DNA of 64,000 nt from Coleophoma eucalyptorum (GCA_026120035.1 JALRME010000004.1:620001-684000), one strand, 5' to 3'. Positions 1-11,161 are shown, counted from the stretch's first letter. Translations and numbers: made by a program. The notes: generated from the letters alone by a model not told the origin.

Positions 1-1290
1 GCCCGAAAAAATCTGTACAAGGAATTTGTAGCTTGATCCTATCGCAAAACACCTTTTAGCGTGGTCTCCTGAGGTAGCATATCTACAAAACTTATGATTG
101 ATCGAAGAATCCTTGCTTATATAGTACCGGTTACCCATTAGTTGTGTAGATACGCATTGCTGATCTTAGAAAATGCTCCTTTGGGGCGAGGAGAATGTCA
201 CGCAGCTGTAATCATTGCCCTATGCAGCTGCAGCTGCCGTCCTTTAACGCAGTCAAAGTGGCCTGTATAGGCACCACATCAGACTTACATTGAAAAGATG
301 ACATAATATTTGCCTTATCGGAGCCGAGACGCTTCTGGTTTTGATGCGAACCAATATATTTTTCTGTTTTTGATGCGAGCCAAGATTCTTCTGGTTTTGA
401 TGCGATCTAATATTCTTCTACATATGACTTATGCAAGTAATCTCATTGTCGGTTTACCAGATATTGATTAGCATCAAGCGTCACATATGTACGATGCGAA
501 TGCTATGTCGATAGTACTGTAGGTGATTGAATTAAAGCATCGAGATATCGATACCTACCTAACCTACTTTAGGTACCTTGTTTACATGTGAGCACGAAGG
601 TTTGTGCTAGTCCCGATTAGGACTAGTGGCCGTTCCTTCACCATGCCCCCTTGAAGGTACGACGATAATTATACATCGAGTTGATTGATACCAACACTAG
701 GGCGACTTCAAAAGCGACTAAAATACATCAATTCAATACTATTCGTAGCTTATACGTAACAGCTGCTTTTTCTCTATATCTATATCCGTGTTCATAAGCC
801 ATAGCGAGGTGTGTTCGATGTTTATATCGGAGGTGTTTTGTTATGATGTTCGTCGTGGTGTTACATGTAATTCGTACACTAAGAATTCGTGATTCGTATG
901 ACATCATGCTTACTAAATAAGCTTATTTCGATGCAAAATAAGCATTCCAACGTCAATTGAGTGTTGTGCTTTTGTATTGTTGCTTTGCTCCAGCCTTGTG
1001 TTCTATCTAAACGATGGCTTGCAAATCAATGTAACTCGTATCGATGACTTACTCTACCAGAAAATCTAGTGGCAATCATTTCCATGGTTCAAATATGAGT
1101 TATTTCAAGAGTCAACCGCTTTCCATCTATTCCAAAGTTACACTGCCTTCTAAGAACAATTTATGAAACAAGGCCGTGATAATCATAAACATAAAGACGA
1201 ACACCAAAGTCCTCGTATAATCCCATAGATAGAAGCTTCAATCTGAAATAAACAACTTATCAAAACCCGACAAGACATCTCTCTACATGC
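1..1290. other. Gene-free stretch (window edge)
   Basis: AT-rich sequence with stops in all frames. Apart from the minisatellite at 321-418 I see no gene, RNA or recognisable transposon. The right end is the 3' flank of the minus-strand glycosyltransferase. Confidence 0.5.
321..418. repeat. Degenerate minisatellite, about 28-bp unit, 3-4 copies
   Basis: Three imperfect direct repeats of about 27-29 bp follow one another, each containing a core like TTCTGGTTTTGATGCGA. A partial fourth copy follows. The units differ by substitutions and 1-2 nt length changes, so this is an aged tandem repeat. No ORF or recognisable element is attached to it. Confidence 0.75.
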
Positions 1291-2622
1291 TCAAACTGTA
1301 TCCCTCAACAAAAACTTCCACATGCAGTCAGATGCAATCTTTGCTCCATCCATAGCATAGATTGTATCTGCTAATTCCATAGCACGAGATTTGTATTGAG
1401 GATCTGCCAAGACTTTTTTAACCGCCCCTCGGATGTTTTGAGGATGCCAGCTACGGCGCTGAATACGAATACCTGCTCCGTAATCCATCACGTTGTCGAG
1501 ATTAGTCTGCTGCTCAACTTGTAGAGCAACACCAACCATTGGGGTTCCAGCAGCAATGGCAGTCTGCACAGTCCCCTGGCCTCCATGCATTATAATGACA
1601 TCGGCAAGTGCCATTGCTTCGGGTGCTGGGATGAATTTGTCTGTCACCAGGATTCGAGGATCTCCGTTGGCAACAGCAAGAACTTCTTCCAGGGGGCTGA
1701 TGGCTGGAGCAGCAAGTACTATTGCATTCCAATTGTCTTGTTTGTTCATGATCAGAGCACGAACCGCCTCAAAGAGAAATTCTTTGGTGCCCGAGCTACC
1801 CATGGTAACAAGAATTGAACTTCTATGTTTATTTTGTAGGTGATCCGCGATTTTGAGATCAAGCTGTACTGTATCATGAACTTGGGCAAATAGTGGACCC
1901 GTAATAACAATATCTTTAGGAAGTTGAGCGGCATAATCGGCATGGAAAGCTGGTAAGTCATTGACCAGGTTAAGATCCGCGTGGGCAATTTGGAATAGGC
2001 TCATGGGACCTTTCTCTGGCCAACCAAAAGCCTCAGCGGCGACGCCAATTCGATGTTGCTGGAATATCGGTGCACGGAGCATGAGATGGCTAAAGTTTCG
2101 AGCAAGCCACTGTCGAGCCGGACGAGGTAAATGACTGAACAGCGGGATTGGGTCCGGTAGGTCTCTAATGAGACCATTCCCAAAGCTGGCTGGGTCCATC
2201 GGCAATGGAAGAAATGAGATAGTGCGAATCTTGAGCAATCGAGCTGCGATGGAAGCCGGTGCCCACATGCCATGCAAAACAACGTCTGGGCGCAAGCTTC
2301 GTAGAGCCTCCAATTGCCCCTTGATGAAGGTTTCCGCGATGCTTTCGGAGCCAAAAAACTCTGGGAAGTCCCATCCCAGGTCTTCAGCGACACTCACACC
2401 CTTGACAGTAGGCTGGCAGGGCACAATTTCAAAGCCAGCCTTTTTGATGATGGGTTCGAATTTGCTTCCGCAAGACAAGAAGTCAATCTTCAGTGAATGA
2501 CCTTCTGGGCAGGATTCACGTAATGCTACTGCTAAAGCTATAGCACGAGTAGTATCGCCGGCATCTTGGAACGCAGCACTAACGATGAGGTAGGTGCTAG
2601 AGGCTGAACTTTCTTTCGCCAT
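1291..2622 (-). CDS. GT1-family UDP-glycosyltransferase, 443 aa
   Basis: A single-exon gene. The frame opens at a TTG at 2655, but the first ATG is at 2622 (MAKESSASSTY), so I start there. The protein has the two-domain GT-B layout of family GT1 (UDP-glucuronosyl/glucosyl and macrolide-type glycosyltransferases). An N-terminal acceptor domain contains an HG-x-W segment. A C-terminal donor-binding domain carries the signature HGGQGTVQTAIAAGTPMVG followed by EQQTN, which corresponds to the nucleotide-sugar-binding motif of the family. No signal peptide or membrane anchor is visible, so it is probably cytosolic. Its length of about 440 aa is normal for fungal and bacterial soluble GT1 enzymes. 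The acceptor could be a secondary metabolite or xenobiotic; nothing in the sequence decides this. It borders the RIP-damaged transposon island but is itself intact. Confidence 0.85.
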   Translation of the reverse strand: MAKESSASSTYLIVSAAFQDAGDTTRAIALAVALRESCPEGHSLKIDFLSCGSKFEPIIKKAGFEIVPCQPTVKGVSVAEDLGWDFPEFFGSESIAETFIKGQLEALRSLRPDVVLHGMWAPASIAARLLKIRTISFLPLPMDPASFGNGLIRDLPDPIPLFSHLPRPARQWLARNFSHLMLRAPIFQQHRIGVAAEAFGWPEKGPMSLFQIAHADLNLVNDLPAFHADYAAQLPKDIVITGPLFAQVHDTVQLDLKIADHLQNKHRSSILVTMGSSGTKEFLFEAVRALIMNKQDNWNAIVLAAPAISPLEEVLAVANGDPRILVTDKFIPAPEAMALADVIIMHGGQGTVQTAIAAGTPMVGVALQVEQQTNLDNVMDYGAGIRIQRRSWHPQNIRGAVKKVLADPQYKSRAMELADTIYAMDGAKIASDCMWKFLLRDTV

Positions 2623-3252
2623 TTCAACTAAGTGCGGTGGGCAAAAATTAGACAATATTGCTTTAAACTAGAAACTTTAAACATTCTTTTTAAGGAGTTT
2701 ACTAGAGCCTTTAAGTAGGTCCAACGTAGCAACGCCGATGCGAAACGAGTTCATACCAACTCGCAATGAGCATCACGACGTTATCAACAACCCCCAGGCT
2801 GCGTTGGAGATCCATGTATTAATTTCAGCTCAGTGGTGAAGCTCTAACTCGTACAGCATGTACTTGTCAGGATAGCAGGCATCGCTCGAGGTCCGACATA
2901 CGTCAATCACCATGTAGAGGCAAAAATAAATCTTTACGTATTCCAAAAGTGGGCATGAATGTTTGTTTTCAATCAATCATATCGAAGAAGTCTATGCCGT
3001 CAAAGTAGAAATGCAGCTCTACAACCTGTTTTGAAGCCAAACCTATCGCAATACCGTCACTAAATCTCTGGAAGCCTGGTGTTCGCCTAAGCAGAGCGGC
3101 TGGTCAGGAACGGGTCGCAAGATTAACCTAAAATGGCCGTGAGATGATAAGGGCAAATACTGCAGTCTCTCCCCCTGCATATACGAAGAGATGAGTCTGA
3201 AAATTTAAGATGAAGGCACACTTATCCAGTCATAGGTTATAGCCAAGGTATC

Positions 3253-3505
3253 TGTTGGAACATCGTTACCCACTAGCATGTGCCCGTGTTTATACCTTGC
3301 TACAAACACCACCTGTTTGTCAAACACCACTTGTTTATCATGATTGTATTACAACGGAGGTCGGATCGATACCTATTCTGTTTGTACCATAAATAGAATA
3401 AGTGTATTTATAAGACCTCTACTATACTTACTTAGACGAATCATCTACATTTTTACCTTATGATTTTGACCTATCTTTATAGTTGAAATAAGAGGTAGAC
3501 CAACA
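3253..3505. repeat. Ty1/copia-type LTR, copy A
   Basis: The copy starts TGTTGGAACATC and ends AGACCAACA, so the termini are the TGTTGG/CCAACA inverted pair typical of copia LTRs. It shares long stretches with copy B (6010-6324): the ACGGAGGTCG-ATCGATACC block, TTTATAAGACCTC, CATCTACATTTTTACCT and TTGAAATAAGAGGTA. An 18-bp tandem duplication (AAACACCACCTGTTTGTC and a 2-nt variant) lies inside it at about 3303-3340. Flanking 5-mers do not match, so it is either an old solo LTR or part of a rearranged element. Confidence 0.7.
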
Positions 3506-4799
3506 CTAATTAGTAAGCGTGGATAGATTAGGAGATACGTACTACCTCTCCGTCGATACTGAAGTTATTTAGAACCGGCTCGGTGAATACCTATCTCTGT
3601 TGAAGAGAGAGTAGTTAACCTTATTAGACCTACTTATGCGGCATACCCTTAATTAGACTGCAGCCCTTGCAAACCTAGAAATATACTACTTTGCTATTAT
3701 CATTAGTGTTACGTTCCGTGCTCTGGGCAGTGCGGTAGGCTTCTTCAGTGTGAGGGTGAGGTAGGGGCTTATGAACTCTCTAAGGTCCTTCTATAGATAA
3801 CCACTATAGGATACTGATGAATAGTAGAAGCACCTAACTGATTCAGATCAAGTTCAGGTATGAAATGAATGATTGAAGTTGAGCACGAAGCTCCTATATA
3901 CTTGGGAATTTCGTGTTCTCAAATTCTAAGTGCATCCTTGGATGAGCAGTAGTTCCTCGAGGCGAGCAGTACTGCTCACATCCTCAAAACACAGCTCACA
4001 TCACATGACCTTACATCCAAAGGTGGGATGTAACACTTGCCCCCTCTCAAGAGGGCTGTAATTCTTAAATAAATCAGATATTTCCCTCCTAGGGATATAT
4101 CGTCCCATGCGTCGACGTTACCTCTCCACTTGAAACCACCTGTACGGACATCCCACAACCGAAGACCTCTGCAGAAGTCCCTCACAGACCTTATAAGGAT
4201 ACCGGATTATCCCAACACCATTGTTTTGCCTTTGCCTTTTGGACAGTACGGAATGATATACTTACTTCAATGCACTCATTTGATACACCCAAAATTACCT
4301 CTTCTTTACCTGACAACCTCAACTCTACCAGCCCAACCTTGTCCCTGCTATTACTGTGTATTCTGACTACACACCACCTCAAACCCCACCACAATAGCAA
4401 AAGGGTTAACGCTAGCGCTAAAGCAGACTTCGTTACATGTTAGGGATTTCTTATCGAGGGATGAAAGTTATATACCGTAATACCGAATATTTTGAGAGGA
4501 ATCAAAGGTCTACGGCTTACCTAAGTAATGACCAAGCTAATATAGAGAAGGCTTTGTAAGATAATAACGCGTCCGATATAGTGGTAGTATAAGTAATAGG
4601 TATAGAGTGAAATACCGAGGAAATTAGCTATCATACTAGTTCATCCTCCAAGAAATAGCGGAATCAAGTTTATCGATACTATCGTACCTATACGTATCAT
4701 AAGATCAGAGGTATTTATAATTCCTAAGCCTATACAGAAGCTGTAAGGAGACAGGTTTGATTAAAGGTAGGATAGAGGTGTTTGGGAGCACAATAACCT

Positions 4800-5018
4800 T
4801 ATATTGATCTGAATCCTATAGGTCTCGTACGAACGGACACAAAACAGATAAGAAGAAACAGAAGAAACGAACCATTTTCTATACTATATCTCCTTTATAT
4901 GCTTCCTGGGCCCGAAACCCCTCCGACTCTGCTTATACTCGCTTATGCTAGCCATGAGATCACGTGATTTTGTCATGGATAATCTAGTTATGGTATCTGG
5001 GTAGGTCAGGTTCTTACA
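4800..5018 (-). repeat. Probable Ty3/gypsy-type LTR relic
   Basis: Read on the minus strand from 5018, the sequence begins TGTAAGAACCTGACCTACCC. It contains an ATCACGTGAT palindrome and a TATA-like GCATATAAAGG, and runs to an AGGTTATTGTGCTCCC stretch near 4790-4800. Just upstream on the same strand (5019-5100) a frame reads SDLFEDK-stop-SQMEGVM and then stops. This looks like the last residues of a pol polyprotein with one CAG-to-TAG change. The far boundary is approximate and no target-site duplication was found. Confidence 0.4.
4959..4968. promoter_or_regulatory. ATCACGTGAT palindrome (E-box type), copy 1
   Basis: A perfect 10-bp palindrome inside the gypsy-type LTR relic. Identical copies are at 24653-24662 and 37284-37293. 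The CACGTG core is the bHLH-factor site; function here is unproven. Confidence 0.35.
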
Positions 5019-6009
5019 TTACCCCCTCCATTTGTGACTATTTGTCCTCAAATAGGTCGGATATGATACAGTATGGTTTCGGGATACTATAGAAATTGTA
5101 CTTGGTATTGTTGTTTTTCATTGATGAAAAGAACAATACTATAGTTCTTAGTATTAACGATTTGAACAATAGAAGCTAGTTGTTGGTATGCGTTTACAAC
5201 AGGCAGGCCTCGTAATAGCATCATGGGCTTCAATTACAGGGTATGCAGTGTGTTGTAGGTGGTTGTTGATTCTCTCTATGTGTATCGTAAATGGGGTTAT
5301 GTCCCATCAACGAATGTTGCCACGTGATTGGGTCACGTGCTGAGTATATATCATTGCAATCCGACACTAGTAGATAAAGGCCGAGAAATTTCTTCTTTGC
5401 TTTCTATCTTTCTTTCTTTCTCACTTGGCATCTTTGAAATTAGAAATCGCTACTCTAATAGCACCTATTTTATACATCCAAGTTTCAACTGTATGGAGTA
5501 CCTTCTTGGCGATCATCGCTGGATGTATTCAAGCCTTTGCGACATTGCAACTTGCAATCGCTGTAAAGTAATATACGAAGGAGTCAAAGTACGATGAGAG
5601 CTAGAGGCATTCTCTAGATCAGTTGAATAAGTTTCTCAGCGTCAGCATCACACACGTAGTAGGATATGTTGAATGTCAAATAGTCATGATAAGCTTTGTT
5701 TGCACTCCGGGCGTCAGTTAATACTTAAGGCAGGACTCTTCTAGTCTGTCACAACCGAGAGCTTTCGACTTACAGGTGCATCCTCAAACTCTGGTTTCTT
5801 CGTGCAACAGACTATCTTCAGAATATTTTATTGGTAGATTACACTGCTGCAACCGTAGTCACATGTCTTTTTTTCTTCAACATTCTTTCCTAATATATGG
5901 TTAAAAGTAGTTATTTATGATTTTATGCAAAGGCGGACTCCCTAAAATCCGCTCCGGTAGCCGAACATGCTCTCATTTACCGTAGCGCGATTTTCCTAAA
6001 AACAGGAGG

Positions 6010-6324
6010 TGTTGGAATATCCTTATATTTACCACCTGCACGTGAGGTAACATCGTTATACCTCATACAGGTATTGGTATATCGCTACGCCACCTATAGG
6101 TGTATAGAGTTAGAATATCGCTATACTACTTGCTTGTTCCCGTGTTGGCTCCCAGGCGCAAACACTACATATGACTGTATTACTACGGAGGTCGAATCGA
6201 TACCCAGAGGGGGGATTTATAAGACCTCCACCACACTCACTTAGAAGAATCATCTACATTTTTACCTCACAAATTTTACCTGTCTATTACAGTCGTTGAA
6301 ATAAGAGGTATAGATCACCCAACA
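6010..6324. repeat. Ty1/copia-type LTR, copy B
   Basis: The copy starts TGTTGGAATATCC and ends ATCACCCAACA, giving the TGTTGG/CCAACA inverted termini. It is homologous to copy A (3253-3505) in its 3' half but about 60 bp longer in its 5' half. The flanking 5-mers are GGAGG (left) and AGAGG (right). They differ by one G-to-A transition, compatible with a RIP-mutated 5-bp target-site duplication. If so, this is a solo LTR inserted at or just upstream of the surviving part of the pogo relic that starts within 70 bp downstream. Confidence 0.75.
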
Positions 6325-6389
6325 AGAGGATACAAAAGTAGAAAAGGTTAAAACGGTATAGTAGAACACAACAATCGTAAATGAATAAA

Positions 6390-7180
6390 AGCTATCACTC
6401 GACCGAATTCGAGCTCTATTGTCAGGATTATAATATATCACACTCTATATGCCTTCGTATTCCTCTTACCTCCTTCAGCCTCTGAATGTTAGCTGTTTTG
6501 GGCCATTAAAGTAAGCATATGGCCGTTAGATCGAGGTATTTACTTAAGTCTATATTAACTATATAAGTAAGCTTAAGTTTCTTTATGGATTCCAAGAGGC
6601 ATTCTGTATATCTATAACAGAAAAAAATATATAAGGCAGCTTTATAGGTACTAGCCTTGTACCTTACGATCCAGAGAGAGTTTTATCTAAGCTAGATATC
6701 TAATTACGGACTCCTATACCGACTACCCCGCCTTTAAATACTACCGATCCTTGGGTTTCTAGGACACTATACAATCCTATTAAAGTAGATTTATAGACTA
6801 GTCTTATTAAGACTCGTATTTCTAAGCATCAGAATAGCTCTCTAACACCAATGTTAGATACGATAGACCAATTTGCGAAAGGAGCAAAGATAATAACATA
6901 CGAGGTAGTACTTTTTTGTAGCGAGGTCTCTATACTACGTAGAGCGAATAAGGACTTAAGCAGACGACGGAAGACTAAAAAAACACGCGTATAGCTTGGA
7001 GGGTCCCTTACTATACAAGATGGAAAGGATCTATTAGATCAGAAGGCTATTAATAAGCAAGTAGCTCAAGAAATACGCTAGAATAGCTATTGAACAAGGG
7101 GAGCTTCTATGAAGGTACGATATTATAGTGTTTATAGTAAACCTGGCTATAATGTACGTATCTATCAAGAAGCTATAGAA
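6390..7180 (+). pseudogene. RIP-ruined pogo/Fot-type DDE transposase, 3' half
   Basis: Translation shows the C-terminal half of a fungal pogo-superfamily transposase, broken by stops and one frameshift near 6441-6448. Recognisable pieces in order are HSTEFELYCQDYNI, SSYLLQPLNVSCFGPLK, LVPYDPERVLSKLD, SKHQNSSLTPMLDTIDQFAKGA, LGGSLTIQDGKDLL and a terminal zinc-knuckle-like block near 7118-7170. The knuckle should be C-x2-C-x4-H-x4-C, but all four ligands read Tyr (codons at 7124, 7133, 7148 and 7163). Each fits a single C:G-to-T:A transition from Cys (TGY to TAY) or His (CAY to TAY). Stops at 6992 and elsewhere fit the same changes. The 5' half is not visible upstream of the adjacent LTR. Confidence 0.8.
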
Positions 7181-7344
7181 TCATCTGATTTAGCTATTTC
7201 AGATGTAGTTATAGCTAATTCTTAGTATTAGTATTATCAAATTGAGTTTAAAGGTGGTAGGGTAGTAGAAAGTGGTGTACTCGTATATATGGTACACTCG
7301 CTTATAAGATACGTTATCCTTATATTACACAAAAAAGATTACGC

Positions 7345-7364
7345 TAGCCGGGGACGACCGGCTA
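7345..7364. repeat. Perfect 7-bp inverted repeat (hairpin)
   Basis: TAGCCGG and CCGGCTA flank a 6-nt GGACGA loop. It is a GC-rich palindrome in otherwise AT-rich relic sequence and could be part of a transposon terminus. No function can be assigned. Confidence 0.35.
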
Positions 7365-7703
7365 CAGTATTCTAATTCGAGATTCTAATCCGTATCAGAG
7401 GATATTCGGCATCGCCTTACTATTAGAACTTATATAGATATAATTCCCAAGATCTTATAGATAGCTAATAAATTAGGGGTTGATTTAGTATAGAGCAAAC
7501 TAGTAGAAGTCGTTAGTGTATAACGCTAAGGAAAGTATTTAGAGACTCTTAAGAACCCCTTCCGATAGAGGAAATTATCAAGAAAGAAGTAGAAATCTTC
7601 AAGAGGACCTATTTATTCTTAATAGAGAAGATTCCCTTCAGAAATAGGGCCTTACTCCCTAGCTTCCTCCTCTTCCTCCCCTGCCTCTGGCCCAAAACCA
7701 GTT

Positions 7704-8018
7704 CTAGTGGCCATCTCCCCGGCCGAATCCCCTCCTACCTCCCCCCGCTTCCTCTTTCCACCCTTCTTGGGCACCTTCTTCTTGGCTGCCCCCTCCATCT
7801 ACACCATAACCCCCTTTTTTCCGTGATGTTAGTTCGGAGCTAATTCGTAGGGGTTTCGGATTGGGATTAGCACTTACATCCATCCACTCCCGAACCTCTT
7901 TCATAAAGGCACGGCTCTCCTCTCGAACCTCCTCCTCTTTCTCCCAAAGGCGTCGAGTTTTGGCCCGCAGGAACCGAGTCTCCTCTAGAAGAGCCATCTG
8001 GCAGGAGGCAAGGTCCAT
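7704..8018 (-). CDS. Orphan ORF with coiled coil, possibly transposon-derived, 104 aa
   Basis: This is an open frame inside an otherwise stop-rich region, with higher GC than the flanking relics. The frame opens at a GTG at 8039; the first ATG is at 8018. Residues 1-45 are rich in Glu, Arg and Leu and look like a coiled coil (LLEETRFLRAKTRRLWEKEE). The C-terminal third is low-complexity Gly/Glu/Lys (GGGSQEEGAQEGWKEEAGGG). I recognise no domain. The layout of coiled coil plus basic/glycine-rich tail resembles the C-terminal ends of mobile-element proteins, and the position beside the pogo relic supports that origin, but this is inference. It could also be a chance ORF in a GC-rich patch. Confidence 0.3.
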   Translation of the reverse strand: MDLASCQMALLEETRFLRAKTRRLWEKEEEVREESRAFMKEVREWMDVSANPNPKPLRISSELTSRKKGGYGVDGGGSQEEGAQEGWKEEAGGGRRGFGRGDGH

Positions 8019-8039
8019 TGGTGCCCCCGCATCGGCCAC

Positions 8040-11000
8040 CAGTAGGACTGCGTGGCTTACATAACCGTTTTCCTACTTAAAGAACCAGTTCTGTACTTGA
8101 GGATTTATCATAAGCGCAAAACACAGTACGAGATCCTAGAATCACATTTACTATGAGACTGAAGCCAATAGAGATACTAATTCTGTTGGTTTCTAAATCA
8201 TAATTCGAAAGCCAGAAGATTCTCCTGTCCTGTGTTCTATCACTGATTTTTTTCTTATCCTTGCCAATGTAGGCAAAGCATGGAGATACTTCGAAACTTC
8301 TGAGGATCTGCTAATATGCCGATGGAGTGGATGATCTAGAAACTCCTATGAGTGAAATATTAGGCAATATACTTTTCTAAGAATGGCTTAGGCCTGATCA
8401 TCGGCATCTACAGCTGCTACATTACGCAATCTCAGTCTGTGAGATGGGTATAAACAATTTATCGCGCTATATTATTTTAGATAAGTTCATCTACTACACT
8501 TTATAGTGAGTTCAATACGGCAGTCTAGGCTTTGCAGAGTAGAAGTTTAGAGAATCTATTAATTGTGACCGAAGCCGAACTTCCAAGTAGGTTGGGCACT
8601 CGTGAGCAAGCACCTTAAAAAGCACCTGAGTTCACTTATCAGTATTGACCTAAAGAGATTTCACACTAATTTTCAATCGCATACATAACATATCGATCAT
8701 CCCCGAAGTATTGGCCTCTCAAAAGAGTTAGGGCGCCACTAAAGCTACAAAGCTTTCAATTTGATGCTATCGGAGCCTTTCTATCTTGAATTCCTCTTAG
8801 AAGGTGGAAAGCTGGAAGATGAAATCAATAATTAGATATAGAAAGTGGGCCGTTAAATTTGGTGTAAATCCAAGTAAAATGCAATTAGAAAAGAAATACG
8901 TCAACAATCGAGCACAGGACCGACAAGAGCGACCCTATTTTCTTGGACCCAAGATGCTCCGCGCCAAAGATCGCGTTTCATTGCCAATGTCAATAATTTA
9001 GGTTGAACTCCCGGATTGTTTTAAAACTGATGAGCTTGAAGCAGTCGTTGTTCAACTCCAGCAGAGCTACGGAGGTTGTCTTCACTATTTGAGCAGCTAG
9101 AAAGACGCGTTCTAAGAGTGTCACTGAATACTTGGTTTGAGAAGCAAACTAAAGAAGACTCCAACAATAGAAAACCCTCTCATACAGGTGTTGTGGAAGT
9201 TCTTTACCTTGATAGCACTACATTCAATATGAAAAGGTGCAAGGACAGGCGCAGGATAAATGGAAAGAGTTCAGACTGTAGTGGAGAAGCACATGGATCG
9301 AAATACCGATTTGGGGAAATTTTGTTCTTTTTTTTTTAATTTAAATACAAGGCCTGTAGTAATTAAACTCTAAATCTGACACGCTTCGGCTTCAGCCTTG
9401 ATGGCCATATTGCCCTCTTCTTACCAAAAAGACAATCAAGACATTGGTCCCAAGCAGGTACCGCTACCTTGATAGTCGCTTATTCTATGTGGTCGTCTTG
9501 TCCAAGTTCTCCAACGTGCCAGGATTTTATCTAGCGTTGTGACCGTGTTCGTCTTAGAATAGAACAGATATTGTTCAGTTTCGACTGAATCAAGCAATGG
9601 CATTATCGCTTTCCAGCTTTTGGGAAGAATTTCGACATTCTTCTCCTTCGCTTCTTTGTTATATCTTTTCACCCTAGAATCTCAAAACACGAAACAGTAT
9701 CGTTTTGTCTGCTGATAGCTTTAGTGACATGGGCGTGATACAATTCTAAAACTGTTTTAACTTCATTAACTATGTCACACCCTCCCCCTTTCTCGGCAAC
9801 TAATCTTAAATTGTGTGCCAATCATTGACACTGGATCGATACAAGGTATTGACACTATTTACAGATACGATTTCAATATCAAATCCCATCCCTCTTGAAT
9901 CCCATAAGATCATTCAATAGTATACCAATTGCGGGTACGCATTTCCCAGGTCTCTTTAACTTTCAGAACTTCTCCACAATTTACTAGGAGTTCTTCGGCA
10001 AAGAATGTTATAGCAGATAGCATCAATTCGTTGTGTCTATCTTTATCGCAGGACGAGAATCCCATGTATTATGGTGGCCAAATTGCCCAGCGTCGTGAAT
10101 CAGATTCTCAGCTCAATAAGGATCTGTTTTTTCTCGTCCACGCTCAATGAAAGATTTATATTATGCTCGTCAGAATGAAAGCTGTCGACTATCTTAAAAA
10201 CACTGGTTGCTGATGTGGGATAAAAGGTATGAAGATAATAATCACTATCGCTGGTTCATCGACTCGAGTTGCTAAGTCTGCTGGCAGGATGAAGCAGCTC
10301 ACCCCAGAAAATGTCTACCTCGCGACCACAAAACCTTACTTTCCACTTAATGAAAGTTCAAAAGCCAACGCTAACATCTTGGTTCCGAAATAATTCCATG
10401 TATTATGCATATAATATAGTCGTGATATGATCGACCAAAGAGATTAATCGCACCGTACCAGACACTCAACCTTGCTGCAGGGTAACTACCGTGGAAGGAT
10501 CATCCTTCTATCTTTCTATTGCTTCTAGATGAAAACTATTTTCGCAAGGAAATCATGAAACCTTTCGACCAGAAAGCACGGAGATTGATGTTATCCCAGT
10601 GTGGAAATTTGCATACTACTGTAATTAGAATAATCTTAAGGTAATTATTACGAGTACTGTGAAATACGGATATTTTAGTTCATACAAGTATGTGGCGAAA
10701 CTACTCAGTAGAAGTACCGTAAAAGCCGTTGCCAAAGAGAATTATGTACTGGGAGTTCCCAGCCATTAAGTGGAGATGGCTCTATCAAGTAATTACCGAT
10801 TGTTGAACCCTCCCACTCGCTTAATTGTTCTGTGCGCACGTACAGGAACCCAGGAAGCATCTTGACAGCGGACCGAAAAAAAAAGGCACTGAGCTGGAGG
10901 TACTTCGAGCATTAACACATTAAGAATCTCAAGACTTTGCGGTTTATTTCTTGTTAGACCAGATTGTTTTCATTAGGTGTAACTAGACGAAGTAAGATGT

Positions 11001-11161
11001 TGTCGCTCCTCCAAGTATCAAAATGCGCTGCAGAAATTCATTTGGTATCATAAAACTAAAAACGCCTGCTTAAAACTGAATCTAATATCCGTCGAACCCG
11101 GGAAAACCTGCAAAAGATAGGATCAGCAACTATTAACATTGAAAATTTCAGAAGACCACAC
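8040..11161. other. Gene-poor stretch, no supported gene
   Basis: I read both strands and found only short frames without start context, splice-site support or recognisable motifs (for example 8804-9001, 9076-9339, 9436-9672 and 9929-10150). AT content is moderate to high. It lies between the RIP island and the 3' end of the terpene synthase and could contain further degraded repeats that I cannot identify by eye. Confidence 0.5.

Larger units (their letters stand above)
2700..7700. mobile_element. RIP-degraded transposon island
   Basis: About 5 kb of very AT/TpA-rich sequence without an intact gene. It contains relics of at least three element types annotated separately: two Ty1/copia-type LTRs, a gypsy-type LTR with adjacent pol tail, and a pogo-type transposase 3' half. 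Stop codons are frequent and mostly explained by C-to-T or G-to-A changes (CAG/CAA to TAG/TAA, TGG to TAG), the signature of RIP. Short reading frames here, such as 5328-5597, have no features of real proteins. The flanking genes (glycosyltransferase, terpene synthase) are undamaged. Confidence 0.8.

Noticed and set aside
5328..5597. 89-aa plus-strand ORF in the transposon island
   Set aside because: Low-complexity Ser/Leu/Phe composition in AT-rich RIP-affected sequence, no motif and no splice or start support.
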